A DNA stretch of 9,918 nucleotides from Verrucomicrobiota bacterium (GTDB lineage Bacteria > Verrucomicrobiota > Verrucomicrobiia > Chthoniobacterales > UBA10450), in NCBI GenBank assembly GCA_003219945.1, contig QHQV01000008.1:1-9918 (forward strand), written 5' to 3'. A program made the translations under genes and the position numbers. Under the pieces are notes generated by a model. The model was not told the origin of the DNA and did no database searches. It saw only the letters and a list, made by a program, of their open reading frames with translations. Below, one piece after another: positions 1-8,066 of this stretch. The first letter of the stretch is position 1. Every line of letters starts with the position of its first letter.

Positions 1-1574
1 TTGCGCGTGCGTATTCGCAAGTCAACGTCACGCAGAAAAACAATAATCTTTCGCGCGACGGCCACTATATCGATCCGGCGTTTACGCTGGTTAACGCGGC
101 CAATCTGGTCCGCGATCTTAACTTCGACGGGACAATCGTGGGCAACGTTCATGCGCAACCGCTGTACATCGAGGGCGGCCCGAACGGGCCGATGATTATT
201 GTTGTTACCGCATCGAATAATATTTATGCGCTCAACGCGACGACCGGCACAGTGATTTGGCAGCGCACCGACATCGGACCGGCTGTTACTTCGGGTCTAC
301 CCTGCGGAAACATCAATCCGGCTGGGACCATTGGCACACCTGTTGTCGATTTAGCGTCACGATCACTTTTCTTCGATGCATTGATCGCTGGCTCTCCCAT
401 TAAACATTTCATTTATTCCTTAAACGTGGACACCGGTGCCACGAATGCCGGCTGGCCTGTGGATTTGAATGCTACGGTTAGCTACAACGGAATTCCCTTC
501 GTTTCCCTGGCGCAAGAAAACCGTGGGGCATTGGCTCTTGTGAACGGGATCGTGTACAATTCGTACTCCGGATACCTCGGCGACTGTGGCAATTATCATG
601 GCTGGGTTGTCGGCATCGACATTAACAATCCTGCGAATGTGCATGGCTGGGCAACAACGGCACTGGGTGGCGGGATTTGGGGACATAGCGGCGTCGCCAG
701 CGACGGCACGAACACGTTCGTAATCACCGGGAACACGTTTAACACGGGCGGGAACTGGATGGGCGGCGAAGCAATCATCCGCTTGCAAGCCGGCCCCACT
801 TGGACCGGCCAACCCACAGACTACTGGGCACCTATCAATTGGTTCTCGCTCGACAACAGCGACGCGGATCTGGGCGGTGTCAGCGCGACGCTCATTGACG
901 TTCCTGGGGCTACACCTTCGCAGCTCGTACTCGCGCTCGGCAAGGATGGTAACGCATATTTGCTCAACCGTAACAACCTCGGTGGTATCGCTGCGCCCGT
1001 GGCTCAGCTAAGCGTTGACGGGGCGATCAGAGGTCAGTCATCTGCAACCTATCACACGAAGCAGGGAACATATTTTGTTTTTCGCACCGGTAGTGGTGAG
1101 ATTTCCACGTATAAAATTACTGCAACGACTCCGCCTGCCATAGTCAGCGCTTGGAGTGTGAGCCAGAACGGGCAGGGTTCGCCTTGGGTTACAACTACAG
1201 ACGGAACAAACAATACCATCGTGTGGGTTGTTGGTGCTCAAGGCGATGGGCAGTTACATGGTTACAATGGTGACACCGGCGCTGTGATCTACCCCGGCGC
1301 TGATGTGATGTCAGGCACGCGTAAATGGAACAGCGGCATAGTCGCTCGTGGCAGCATCTATGTCGCCAATGACAACAAGGTCTATGCTTTCCGTGTCCCA
1401 GGAGGAACGCCGACCCCTACGCCTACTGCCACCGCGACTGGCACGCCAACAGTGACACCAACAGCCACCGCGACTGTTAGTCCGACAGCGACAGCCAGAC
1501 CAACGCCCACTCCGAGACCCCGTGTGACACCGAGGCCGCGGCCAACTCCGGTGCCAAGGCCGGGCGCAGTGTAA
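1..1574 (+). CDS. Secreted PQQ-type beta-propeller repeat protein, 5'-truncated by the window edge
   Basis: The reading frame is open from base 3 to the TAA at 1572-1574, so the true start lies upstream; the internal GTG at 138 is not a believable start because conserved-looking sequence precedes it. Propeller-like segments are visible: HAQPLYIEGG, then VVTASNNIYALNATTGTVIW, IGTPVVD, VLALGKDGNAYLLNRNNLGG and GSIYVANDNKVYAF. These 'xxxYALNxxTGxxxW' strands are typical of PQQ/BamB-like quinoprotein propellers, many of which bind no cofactor. The region after the propeller (from about 1407) is a low-complexity Thr/Pro then Arg/Pro tail that ends the protein. Such proteins are usually exported, but the signal peptide would lie outside the window. 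No dehydrogenase catalytic motif is recognisable, so an enzymatic role cannot be claimed; a structural or binding role is equally possible. It is followed by a palindromic repeat and carA on the same strand, 176 bp away, with no functional link evident. Confidence 0.85.
   Translation, partial: ARAYSQVNVTQKNNNLSRDGHYIDPAFTLVNAANLVRDLNFDGTIVGNVHAQPLYIEGGPNGPMIIVVTASNNIYALNATTGTVIWQRTDIGPAVTSGLPCGNINPAGTIGTPVVDLASRSLFFDALIAGSPIKHFIYSLNVDTGATNAGWPVDLNATVSYNGIPFVSLAQENRGALALVNGIVYNSYSGYLGDCGNYHGWVVGIDINNPANVHGWATTALGGGIWGHSGVASDGTNTFVITGNTFNTGGNWMGGEAIIRLQAGPTWTGQPTDYWAPINWFSLDNSDADLGGVSATLIDVPGATPSQLVLALGKDGNAYLLNRNNLGGIAAPVAQLSVDGAIRGQSSATYHTKQGTYFVFRTGSGEISTYKITATTPPAIVSAWSVSQNGQGSPWVTTTDGTNNTIVWVVGAQGDGQLHGYNGDTGAVIYPGADVMSGTRKWNSGIVARGSIYVANDNKVYAFRVPGGTPTPTPTATATGTPTVTPTATATVSPTATARPTPTPRPRVTPRPRPTPVPRPGAV
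1407..1571 (+). repeat. Coding low-complexity Thr/Pro to Arg/Pro tail
   Basis: This in-frame tract encodes about 55 residues made almost entirely of T, P, A, V and R. It opens with TPTPTATATGTP, continues with a second TPTATAT unit, and changes to Arg/Pro (RPTPTPRPRVTPRPRPTP) before the stop. The DNA contains a repeated stretch, CACCGCGACTG, starting near 1430 and 1466, consistent with expansion by slippage or unequal exchange. Such tails are typical of cell-surface linkers or wall-spanning segments; here no domain follows, so it is a free, positively charged C-terminus. Confidence 0.8.
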
Positions 1575-1595
1575 CCGGTTTGTTTGCGGCTTGCC

Positions 1596-1687
1596 GTCAT
1601 CCTGAGCGGAGCGCAGCGAAGTTGAAGGATCCCGTGTCGTTGCCGCAGCGCGCTGCCACGGGATTTCTCGACTTCGCTCGGAATGAC
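1596..1687. repeat. 92-bp imperfect palindromic repeat, copy A
   Basis: The left arm (1596-1633) begins GTCATCCTGAGCG and ends GATCCC; the right arm (about 1658-1687) begins ACGGGATT and ends GGAATGAC. The arms can pair with internal bulges, closing a 24-nt centre that itself contains the perfect palindrome GCAGCGCGCTGC (1644-1655). Copy B at 3380-3471 has exactly the same length. Their left arms agree at 34 of 38 positions and the right-arm regions 1658-1690 and 3442-3474 at 31 of 33, while the centres differ. The element lies between the propeller gene stop and the carA start. It resembles REP/MITE-like intergenic palindromes common in soil bacteria; no associated transposase is present in the window. 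Confidence 0.85.
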
Positions 1688-1712
1688 AATGCGATTAACG
1701 CCACCAACGAAT

Positions 1713-1740
1713 TTGAAAATTCATGCGCACCATTGATACT
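1713..1740 (+). promoter_or_regulatory. Possible sigma70-type promoter for carA
   Basis: A TTGAAA -35-like hexamer (1713-1718) and a GATACT -10-like hexamer (1735-1740) are separated by 16 nt. Transcription would begin near 1747, only a few bases before the proposed GTG start at 1751, which implies a leaderless or nearly leaderless mRNA. The -35 overlaps a short inverted repeat, GAATTTGAAAATTC (1709-1722), which could be an operator or chance. This is a match to consensus by eye only; promoter consensus in this lineage may differ. Confidence 0.3.
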
Positions 1741-1750
1741 GCGCGGTGAC

Positions 1751-2896
1751 GTGCGCACACTTATAGCTCTCGAAGACGGCCGATGTTTCGAGGGCGAATC
1801 TTTTGGCGCGACCGGAACATGCGTTGGTGAGATTTGCTTCAACACCTCGATGACCGGTTACCAGGAAGTACTCACGGATCCCTCGTATCGCGGGCAAATC
1901 GTGGCGATGACATATCCGTTGATCGGAAATTACGGGATCAACTCGCTGGACGCGGAAAGTCGGTCCCCGCACGTGCGTGCATTCGTCATCGAGGAATTAA
2001 CCGATGTCCCAAGCAACTGGCGCTCCGAAATGTCGCTCGATGAATATCTGCGCAAACGGAATATTCCCGGCGCGAAAGGAATCGACACGCGCGCGCTCAC
2101 GCGACATCTGCGCACGCGCGGTGCGATGAAAGCGTGCCTGACGAGCAAAGACATTTCTCCTGAAGAAGCAACACAAATAGCCATCAAAGGCGAGGGCGTG
2201 ATCGGGATGGATTACGTCCGCGAAGTCTCAACGAATAAAATTTATCGGTGGGACCCTGAGGACAAACTCAGCACGCCATGGTCGATCCAAAAATCGTCTG
2301 ATGGGCAAGGTCGAGGAGCCCTGCCACCGATCCGCTCCCGAATTGCGGCGTACGACTACGGCATAAAGGAAAATATTCTACGCCTGCTTCGGCAGAAAGG
2401 CTTTGAAGTGACCGTCGTCCCGGCAGGCACGTCGGCTGAAGAATTACTCGCCCTCGATCCGGCCGGAATTTTTCTTTCCAATGGTCCGGGCGACCCCGCA
2501 GCGCTCGATTACGCACACAAAACCGTGCACGATCTAATCGGCAAAAAACCAATCTTCGGGATTTGTCTTGGTCATCAAGTTCTCGGGTTCGCTTTTGGCG
2601 GATCGACATTCAAGTTGAAATTCGGTCATCGCGGCGCGAATCAGCCGGTCAAAGATTTGCATACTGGCAAAGTTGCGATCACCGCGCAAAATCATGGTTT
2701 CGCGGTGGATTCGGAGTCGCTCCCCTCCGAGATTGAAGTGACCCACATCAACTTGAACGACGGCACAGTTGAAGGAATGCGGCACAAGGAACTGCCGATT
2801 TTCAGTGTGCAATATCATCCCGAAGATGCGCCCGGACCGCATGACGCCACCTATTTCTTCGACCGATTCGCCGAGCTGATCGAAAAACAGCAGTAG
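1751..2896 (+). CDS. carA: Carbamoyl-phosphate synthase small (glutaminase) subunit
   Basis: CarA hydrolyses glutamine and passes ammonia to CarB, which makes carbamoyl phosphate for pyrimidine and arginine synthesis in the cytoplasm. From the GTG at 1751 the protein is 381 residues, the usual length. The N-terminal CarA-specific domain starts RTLIALEDGRCFEGESFG and includes TSMTGYQEVLTDPSY. The C-terminal class I glutamine amidotransferase domain carries SNGPGDP, the nucleophile elbow GICLGHQ (Cys272), AQNHGFAVD, and QYHPE with catalytic His356 and Glu358, so the triad is complete. The frame stays open upstream to a TTG at 1580, but that extension translates palindromic repeat A and is not credible; a TTG at 1733 is a lesser alternative. 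No clear Shine-Dalgarno precedes 1751. No carB follows, so the large subunit must be encoded elsewhere. Confidence 0.96.
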   Translation: MRTLIALEDGRCFEGESFGATGTCVGEICFNTSMTGYQEVLTDPSYRGQIVAMTYPLIGNYGINSLDAESRSPHVRAFVIEELTDVPSNWRSEMSLDEYLRKRNIPGAKGIDTRALTRHLRTRGAMKACLTSKDISPEEATQIAIKGEGVIGMDYVREVSTNKIYRWDPEDKLSTPWSIQKSSDGQGRGALPPIRSRIAAYDYGIKENILRLLRQKGFEVTVVPAGTSAEELLALDPAGIFLSNGPGDPAALDYAHKTVHDLIGKKPIFGICLGHQVLGFAFGGSTFKLKFGHRGANQPVKDLHTGKVAITAQNHGFAVDSESLPSEIEVTHINLNDGTVEGMRHKELPIFSVQYHPEDAPGPHDATYFFDRFAELIEKQQ

Positions 2897-2954
2897 TGAC
2901 AAAGCTTGAATAACGAATCATTGACCTGTCCGTCGAGCAGGCCAGATTTATCGC

Positions 2955-3362
2955 ATGTTAAATTCAAGCAACGACAAACCTAAACTAATGAAAATCGCCG
3001 TTGCAGCGATATTCATCGCAGCATTGACGGTTTCGCCGCTGGCGGTCGCGCAGGAACACGAACACGATAGTGATACAGCCGCTTCGAAAGAAGTGACCGG
3101 CGAAGTCGTGGATATGATGTGCTACGTGGATCACAACGCTGTCGGCGAGAAGCACGGACAATCTTGCGGGGCCAAATGCGTCAAGAGCGGCGGTCCGGTT
3201 GGGATCGTCAGCGACGGCAAAGCGTATCTCGTGGTCGGCGAACACAAGCCGATAAACGATCAATTGGCTGAATACTGTGGCAAAACGATCACATTGAAGG
3301 GCAAAATGGCCGAGCGCGGTGGCATCGCCATGATCGAGAACGCCGAGTTCGTTAAGAAATAA
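2955..3362 (+). CDS. Small exported Cys/His-containing protein of unknown function
   Basis: The protein is 135 residues from the ATG at 2955. A second in-frame ATG at 2988 (Met12) starts a textbook signal peptide: one Lys, a hydrophobic run, then SPLAVA before QEHEH, so cleavage after AVA is likely and 2988 may be the true start. Neither ATG has a clear Shine-Dalgarno; the longer frame is given because nothing decides. The mature protein begins His/Asp-rich (EHEHDSD) and has the motif GEVVDMMCYVDH, then GEKHGQSCGAKC, GGPVGI, YLVVGEHKPI and YCGKTITLKGKM. Cysteines are at 56, 71, 75 and 108 (numbering from 2955), with His60, 67 and 97 nearby. The alternating strand pattern with a GKTITLKGK segment suggests a small beta-barrel (OB-like) fold. 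Metal binding or a disulfide-stabilised periplasmic role is inferred, not shown. I do not recognise a named family. It lies 58 bp after carA, with no evident functional link. Confidence 0.85.
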   Translation: MLNSSNDKPKLMKIAVAAIFIAALTVSPLAVAQEHEHDSDTAASKEVTGEVVDMMCYVDHNAVGEKHGQSCGAKCVKSGGPVGIVSDGKAYLVVGEHKPINDQLAEYCGKTITLKGKMAERGGIAMIENAEFVKK

Positions 3363-3379
3363 CGCGCGCGTCGCTGCTC

Positions 3380-3471
3380 GTCATCCTGAGCGCAGCGCAG
3401 CGCAGTCGAAGCATCCCACAGAGCTGCGAGATCGTGTTGCGACGGGATTCCTCGGCTTCGCTCGGAATGAC
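3380..3471. repeat. 92-bp imperfect palindromic repeat, copy B
   Basis: This copy has the same length and orientation as copy A. The left arm (3380-3417) begins GTCATCCTGAGCG and ends GCATCCC; the right arm (3443-3471) begins CGGGATTCC and ends GGAATGAC. The left arm contains a short internal expansion, GCGCAGCGCAGCGCAG. It occupies almost the whole 117-bp gap between the converging small exported protein gene (stop at 3362) and lhr (stop at 3480). Its hairpin potential could hinder read-through from both sides, although no T-run typical of intrinsic terminators follows either arm. An ACGCGCGCGT palindrome (3362-3371) lies just before it. Confidence 0.85.
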
Positions 3472-3479
3472 AATCCAAA

Positions 3480-6400
3480 TCACTTATAATACGGCCGAAG
3501 CGACGGCCGCAGCTTGCCGATTCGAAGAGCGTTCTCGATTTGCAAATCAGGAATTTGCCCTTCTAATAGCTTTCGAATGTCGCGTGATTCGAGCGCAGCA
3601 ATAGGCAGCCCATCGCGAAACAGAATGCGGTTCGCGGTGAAGGCAGGGATTCGCGCTCCCGGTGTAAGAATACCCTGCAAATTCAAGGGATCGGCAGCAC
3701 TCAACGTGATTAGCTCGCGGTTTGACGAGCTCTTGCGGATCGACCGCAACAGACCGATCGCTTCCGGCAATGCGAACTGTTCGCCGCTTACTCCGCCAAC
3801 GAAATAACCGCCGCGAATTTCTCCGCGTGCTTCCAATCGCCGATAAATGCGCCCCAGCTCGTACCACGTAATGGGGAAACTCTCTCGTTCGAGCGATCGC
3901 CGAAAAACAATTCCATAACGGCGCAGCAATACCCGTGCGAATTTTTCAATCGCCACCTCACGCCCGTCTGCGCGATTTGCCGCGTCGATCGCGGCTGAAA
4001 AGCAACTACTCCTCGGCAACAATGACCAGCGACCGGCAAACTCGATGCTGGCAAGGTTTGCTCTGCGCCGGTGTTTTGCAGTATTTCGACCAAAGGTCGG
4101 ACGTTTATTGGAAGGAATAAGAAGCGCACGCAAACCGTCGAAACTGTCTGACGTTACCAGACCGAGTGCCGCCAGCTGCGACAAAGCCTCTTCGACTTGG
4201 GAAGGCAACAAGCCGCTGCGGTTGACCAATTCGCTGAAGAACAGTGCACCGCCACTTTGCAGTGCCTCAAACACAGCTTGACTGTTAACCGAAAGTTCAG
4301 TTGCCGAGTTCGGCAGGGTCAACGCGAGCCAATCGGCAAGATTTTCGCGCAGATAAAGCGCGATTGGACTCGTCCGCAACGGCGCCGATGCTCGTGCGTT
4401 TGAATTTTGCGGCGTGCTCAAACGTCCCCAGCCAACCCGACCGGAAAAACAGAGCCGGTCCAGCCATTCGGGATCGTAATCGGCCACACGCGCCGGAAGC
4501 ACCGCCGATTCCCACGCGGCCAGTGGCAACTCGCAACCGTCGAGCTGTTCCAGGATGGATTGCAAGCCTTCCAGACCTTCGGTCCGATGTTCCTGGTCGG
4601 CGCGCTGCCACGCAAAAAGAAAACGATAGAAATCGTGAATCGAGACCGGCTGAATTTCCGCGCGCAATCGATCGATGGTGAGCCGATGAATTCGCGCCAA
4701 TAATCTCCGATCGCACCATTCTTGCTCGGCGGTATCGGGATGAAATTTGCCGCGCAACACAAAACCTTCCGACTCAAGTGCGAGCAGTGCCGCGTCAATT
4801 TCCGAGTGTTCCAAAACCAGTACATCTGTGAGCTCGCTTATGGTAATTGGTCCACAAACCTCCATCCGACCGCGAACCAATTCGCGAATCGCATCGGTGC
4901 GTTCCCAAGTCTTACCGTGCATCGAATCAGGCAAAACCAATTCCGGCTCACAAACAGCGTTCGGATAAATCGCGCGAAGCATCGGAAGCCGTTCCGCCGC
5001 GATGACAAAAAGTTTATGGCCGATCTGAAGTTGCGTTGCTCGATGGGAGGCCACCAGCTCTTGCAAAAAATGCGCCGAAACTGCGCCGTTGCTCGCGTGA
5101 CTCTCGCCGTTCGACGTTCGCTGAAGTTCCTCGCACGTCATTACGCCGATCAACATCAGCGCGTCATGCAGTTCATCCGCGCTCGTCGCCGCGGGCCATG
5201 CTTCCGCTTTAACCTTTTCGATTGCGGCGGCGTCGAGAACACCGAGTCCGTCGCTGCCGTTTCTCTCCGAGGCGCGCCGCGTGTAAACGGCTTGAGTGCG
5301 GCGTTCTTCAAGAGGCGCGTTGTCGAGAAATGCGTACGGCCGCGCATTGAGGATCTCGGCTGCGAGCGGCGACGGCTCCGGCAAATCGCGCGCGATACAC
5401 CGGATCTCGCCGCGCTCGATTCTGCGCAACACTTCCTCCAATCCATCGATGTCCATTGCATCGGTGAGGCAATCTTCAATCGTCTGCTTCACCAGTGGAT
5501 GATCCGGGATCTCGCGGTCGCCCACGATGTGCTCAAGGCACGCGAGCTGATCCGGGAAAACTGCGGCCAAAAGATTTTCCGATTCCATCCGTTGCAGCGG
5601 CGCGGCGATTTTCGCGCCGCCACGGAAACGCGGCACAGCGAGCGAACGCGTTGCATTCCAGCGCCAGCGAATTGTGAACATTGGCGCGTCGAGCAACGCT
5701 TGAACAAGAAGCTCGCGAACTGTTTTGGAATTGAGATACCGAAATACTTCGTCGAGCGGAAATGAATGCTGCGTGCCTAGCGAAATCATAATCGCGTCAT
5801 CGGTTGCTGCTGCCTGCAGCTCGAAATTGAACGAACGGCAAAAGCGTTTTCGTAACGCCAAACCCCAGGCGCGATTGATTCGGCTGCCGAAAGGCGCATG
5901 CAAAACCAATTGCATGCCGCCCGATTCATCGAAGAAGCGCTCCAGCACGAGCGTTTGCTGTGATGCGATTGCGCCTAACGAACGATATGCGTCCGCAAAA
6001 TACTCGGCGACCTGCTCCGCGGCGCTTTGTGGCAACTGGAATTCGTTCGCGATCCATTCTTCGATTTTCTTCGGGAAGCTGTCAGCTTCCCCTATAGACA
6101 GATGCTGTTCGATTTCGATCCGCAAATTGGAAACCGCAAACGAAAGCTCGTTGGTTCGCGCAGGAGCTTCGCCCAGCCAAAACGGAATTCCTGGTGGCTG
6201 ACCTTTTGCGTCCTCCACCCTAACGACCCCGGAATTCACGCGCAGGATTCGCCACGATGCGTTTCCGAGTTGAAAGATGTCTCCAGCGAGACTTTCGACG
6301 GCGAAATCTTCGTTGACTGTGCCGACGAAAATTTCAGATGGCTCGAGAATCACTCGATAATCAGTGTTATCAGGAATAGCTCCGCCTGACGTTAGCGCGG

Positions 6401-7871
6401 TGATTCGGGCTCCACGCCTTCCGCGCAAACGATGATTAATCCCATCGTGATGAATCAAGGCCGCGCGCCGTCCACGCTTTGTGCTGAAACCTTCGGCAAG
6501 CATTCTCACAACATGGTCGAACTCCGCGCGCGTGAGATTGCGGTACGGCCAGGCTGAACAGACGAGCTCAAAGAATTCGTTCTCATCCCAATCTTGCGTC
6601 GAAGCTGCGGCAACGACTTGCTGCGCGAGCACATCCAGCGGTTTTTCGGGAATCGTCAATCGGTCGAGTTCGCCACGATGAACACAGTGCAGCAGCGCCG
6701 CACACTCGATCAATTCATCGCGGCTCAACGGGAAGATCCGACCTTTCGGCAAACCACCGCGCTTGTGCTCAGCGCGACCGACGCGTTGTAACAATGTGGC
6801 TATTGAGCGCGTCGTGCCCAATTGGCAAACGAGATCAACAGAGCCAATATCAATTCCCAACTCCAGCGAAGCCGTAGCAACGAGCGCTTTCAACTCGCCT
6901 CGCTTCAACCGGTCTTCCGCATCGAGCCGCAGTTTTGCAGAAAGACTTCCGTGATGTGAAGTGACAGCATCGGCACCCAGCAACTCGCTCAAGTGATGCG
7001 TCACGCGCTCGGCCATGCGACGCGTGTTGACGAAAACCAAAGTCGTTCGATGCGCCTCGATTAACTCTGCAAGCCGATGGTAGAGTTCCTCCCAAACTTC
7101 ATTCGACATCACCGCTTCAAGCGGCGATTTGGGCATTTCGATCGCCAGATCCAGTTCGCGGCGGTGACCAATATCGATTATCTCGCAATCCGGATCGCCG
7201 GCTTTGTCCACGGCGCGAGTACCAACGAGGAAACGCGCTACTTCTTCGATCGGTTTCTGCGTGGCGGATAAACCGATTCGCTGTAGCGGAGCTTGCACGA
7301 GTGCGGCCAAACGTTCGACGCTTAGTGCGAGGTGCGCGCCGCGGCGGTCATCCACTACCGCGTGAATTTCATCAAGGATCAGCGTGCGCGCGGTGCGCAA
7401 CATTCGCCGGCCGGATTCGGACGTCAGCAGCAGATACAGCGACTCCGGCGTGGTAACCAGAATGTGCGGCGGCCTTTTGATTAGTGCCTGGCGTTGTGCC
7501 GCGGTCGTATCGCCGGTGCGCACTTCGGCACGAACCTCGATGTTGTGGCCATTTGCCTCGCCCAGTAACGCACGAATCCCGGATAGGGGTTCCTGCAGAT
7601 TCTTTCGAATATCGTTGCTCAACGCCTTGAGCGGCGAGACGTAAACAACCTGCGTCTCATCAGGCAAATGATGTTCCGAGCCCTGTCTAAACAATGCATC
7701 GAGAGAAGCTAGAAACGCCGCCAACGTTTTGCCCGAGCCAGTCGGCGCGGAAATCAGCGCATGGCGGCCAGAGTGAATAGCAGGCCAGCCACGCAGTTGT
7801 GGTTCGGTCGGTGAACCGAATGTTTGTTCGAACCACCTGGCGACCGCGGAATGAAATTGGAAGGACTGCAT
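3480..7871 (-). CDS. lhr: Lhr-family ATP-dependent helicase, full length (core plus Lhr-CTD)
   Basis: Lhr proteins are superfamily 2 3'-5' DNA/RNA:DNA helicases linked to DNA repair. From the ATG at 7871 the product is 1463 residues, matching full-length Lhr rather than Lhr-core. Motifs: FGSPTEPQ Q-like motif, Walker A APTGSGKT (42-49), DEIH (167-170), SAT (202-204), VFVNTRR (279-285), [11 protein letters not shown] (333-343), and QRVGRAEH (362-369, motif VI). A winged helix and the DEAD-associated region follow ([20 protein letters not shown] around 658-677, then TDDAI). The remaining 600 or so residues match the helix-turn-helix-rich Lhr-CTD and finish near [16 protein letters not shown]. 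The frame extends upstream to a TTG at 8060, but those 63 residues are unlike Lhr N-termini, whereas [19 protein letters not shown] is a normal one. There is no strong Shine-Dalgarno. The 195 bp separating it from the upstream glycosyltransferase gene shows no gene or convincing promoter. Motif VI has Glu where Gly is common. Confidence 0.95.
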   Translation of the reverse strand: MQSFQFHSAVARWFEQTFGSPTEPQLRGWPAIHSGRHALISAPTGSGKTLAAFLASLDALFRQGSEHHLPDETQVVYVSPLKALSNDIRKNLQEPLSGIRALLGEANGHNIEVRAEVRTGDTTAAQRQALIKRPPHILVTTPESLYLLLTSESGRRMLRTARTLILDEIHAVVDDRRGAHLALSVERLAALVQAPLQRIGLSATQKPIEEVARFLVGTRAVDKAGDPDCEIIDIGHRRELDLAIEMPKSPLEAVMSNEVWEELYHRLAELIEAHRTTLVFVNTRRMAERVTHHLSELLGADAVTSHHGSLSAKLRLDAEDRLKRGELKALVATASLELGIDIGSVDLVCQLGTTRSIATLLQRVGRAEHKRGGLPKGRIFPLSRDELIECAALLHCVHRGELDRLTIPEKPLDVLAQQVVAAASTQDWDENEFFELVCSAWPYRNLTRAEFDHVVRMLAEGFSTKRGRRAALIHHDGINHRLRGRRGARITALTSGGAIPDNTDYRVILEPSEIFVGTVNEDFAVESLAGDIFQLGNASWRILRVNSGVVRVEDAKGQPPGIPFWLGEAPARTNELSFAVSNLRIEIEQHLSIGEADSFPKKIEEWIANEFQLPQSAAEQVAEYFADAYRSLGAIASQQTLVLERFFDESGGMQLVLHAPFGSRINRAWGLALRKRFCRSFNFELQAAATDDAIMISLGTQHSFPLDEVFRYLNSKTVRELLVQALLDAPMFTIRWRWNATRSLAVPRFRGGAKIAAPLQRMESENLLAAVFPDQLACLEHIVGDREIPDHPLVKQTIEDCLTDAMDIDGLEEVLRRIERGEIRCIARDLPEPSPLAAEILNARPYAFLDNAPLEERRTQAVYTRRASERNGSDGLGVLDAAAIEKVKAEAWPAATSADELHDALMLIGVMTCEELQRTSNGESHASNGAVSAHFLQELVASHRATQLQIGHKLFVIAAERLPMLRAIYPNAVCEPELVLPDSMHGKTWERTDAIRELVRGRMEVCGPITISELTDVLVLEHSEIDAALLALESEGFVLRGKFHPDTAEQEWCDRRLLARIHRLTIDRLRAEIQPVSIHDFYRFLFAWQRADQEHRTEGLEGLQSILEQLDGCELPLAAWESAVLPARVADYDPEWLDRLCFSGRVGWGRLSTPQNSNARASAPLRTSPIALYLRENLADWLALTLPNSATELSVNSQAVFEALQSGGALFFSELVNRSGLLPSQVEEALSQLAALGLVTSDSFDGLRALLIPSNKRPTFGRNTAKHRRRANLASIEFAGRWSLLPRSSCFSAAIDAANRADGREVAIEKFARVLLRRYGIVFRRSLERESFPITWYELGRIYRRLEARGEIRGGYFVGGVSGEQFALPEAIGLLRSIRKSSSNRELITLSAADPLNLQGILTPGARIPAFTANRILFRDGLPIAALESRDIRKLLEGQIPDLQIENALRIGKLRPSLRPYYK
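6073..6091. repeat. Perfect 8-bp stem, 3-nt loop inverted repeat inside lhr
   Basis: The sequence GGGAAGCT-GTC-AGCTTCCC can form a tight hairpin on either strand. It lies inside the lhr coding region and encodes residues G594 to P600 (GEADSFP) in a linker between the core beta-rich part and the DEAD-associated region, which appears to be a variable part of the family. It may be a small palindromic insertion tolerated in frame, or chance. Confidence 0.5.
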
Positions 7872-8066
7872 GGGAACCGAAAAGTAGAACCAATAATTTA
7901 GATGTCCCCGCAGGAAAGAAAAGGGACGCGAAACACGTGGATCGGCTTCTCCGAAGACGAAGCTGATGGCCGAAGGCGGATGATTATCGCAGTGACAGCG
8001 CACGGAAAACCAGAGGCCGCAAGCCGCATTGACTAGGGCGTTGAGGAGAACGCATTCCAATCTGGA

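Noticed and set aside
138..1574. The GTG at 138 as the start of the propeller gene.
   Set aside because: The same frame is open and protein-like back to base 3, so the gene begins outside the window.
1382..1600. A Gly/Val-rich open frame on the - strand.
   Set aside because: It is the antisense translation of the Thr/Pro low-complexity tract and has no independent support.
2921..2952. A promoter for the small exported protein: TTGACC at 2921-2926 with TTTATC or GATTTA downstream.
   Set aside because: The -35 is good, but the -10 candidates match consensus poorly or need a 20-nt spacer, so it was not listed as a feature. If real, it would favour the ATG at 2988.
4722..5765. A 347-codon open frame on the + strand, opposite lhr.
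   Set aside because: It lies wholly antisense to well-conserved lhr, its translation shows no recognisable domain and is rich in Arg and Cys as expected for a shadow frame, and no promoter or ribosome site supports it.
7872..8060. A 63-residue N-terminal extension of Lhr starting at a TTG at 8060.
   Set aside because: The extension is Cys- and aromatic-rich and unlike Lhr N-termini, whereas the ATG at 7871 gives the normal family start.
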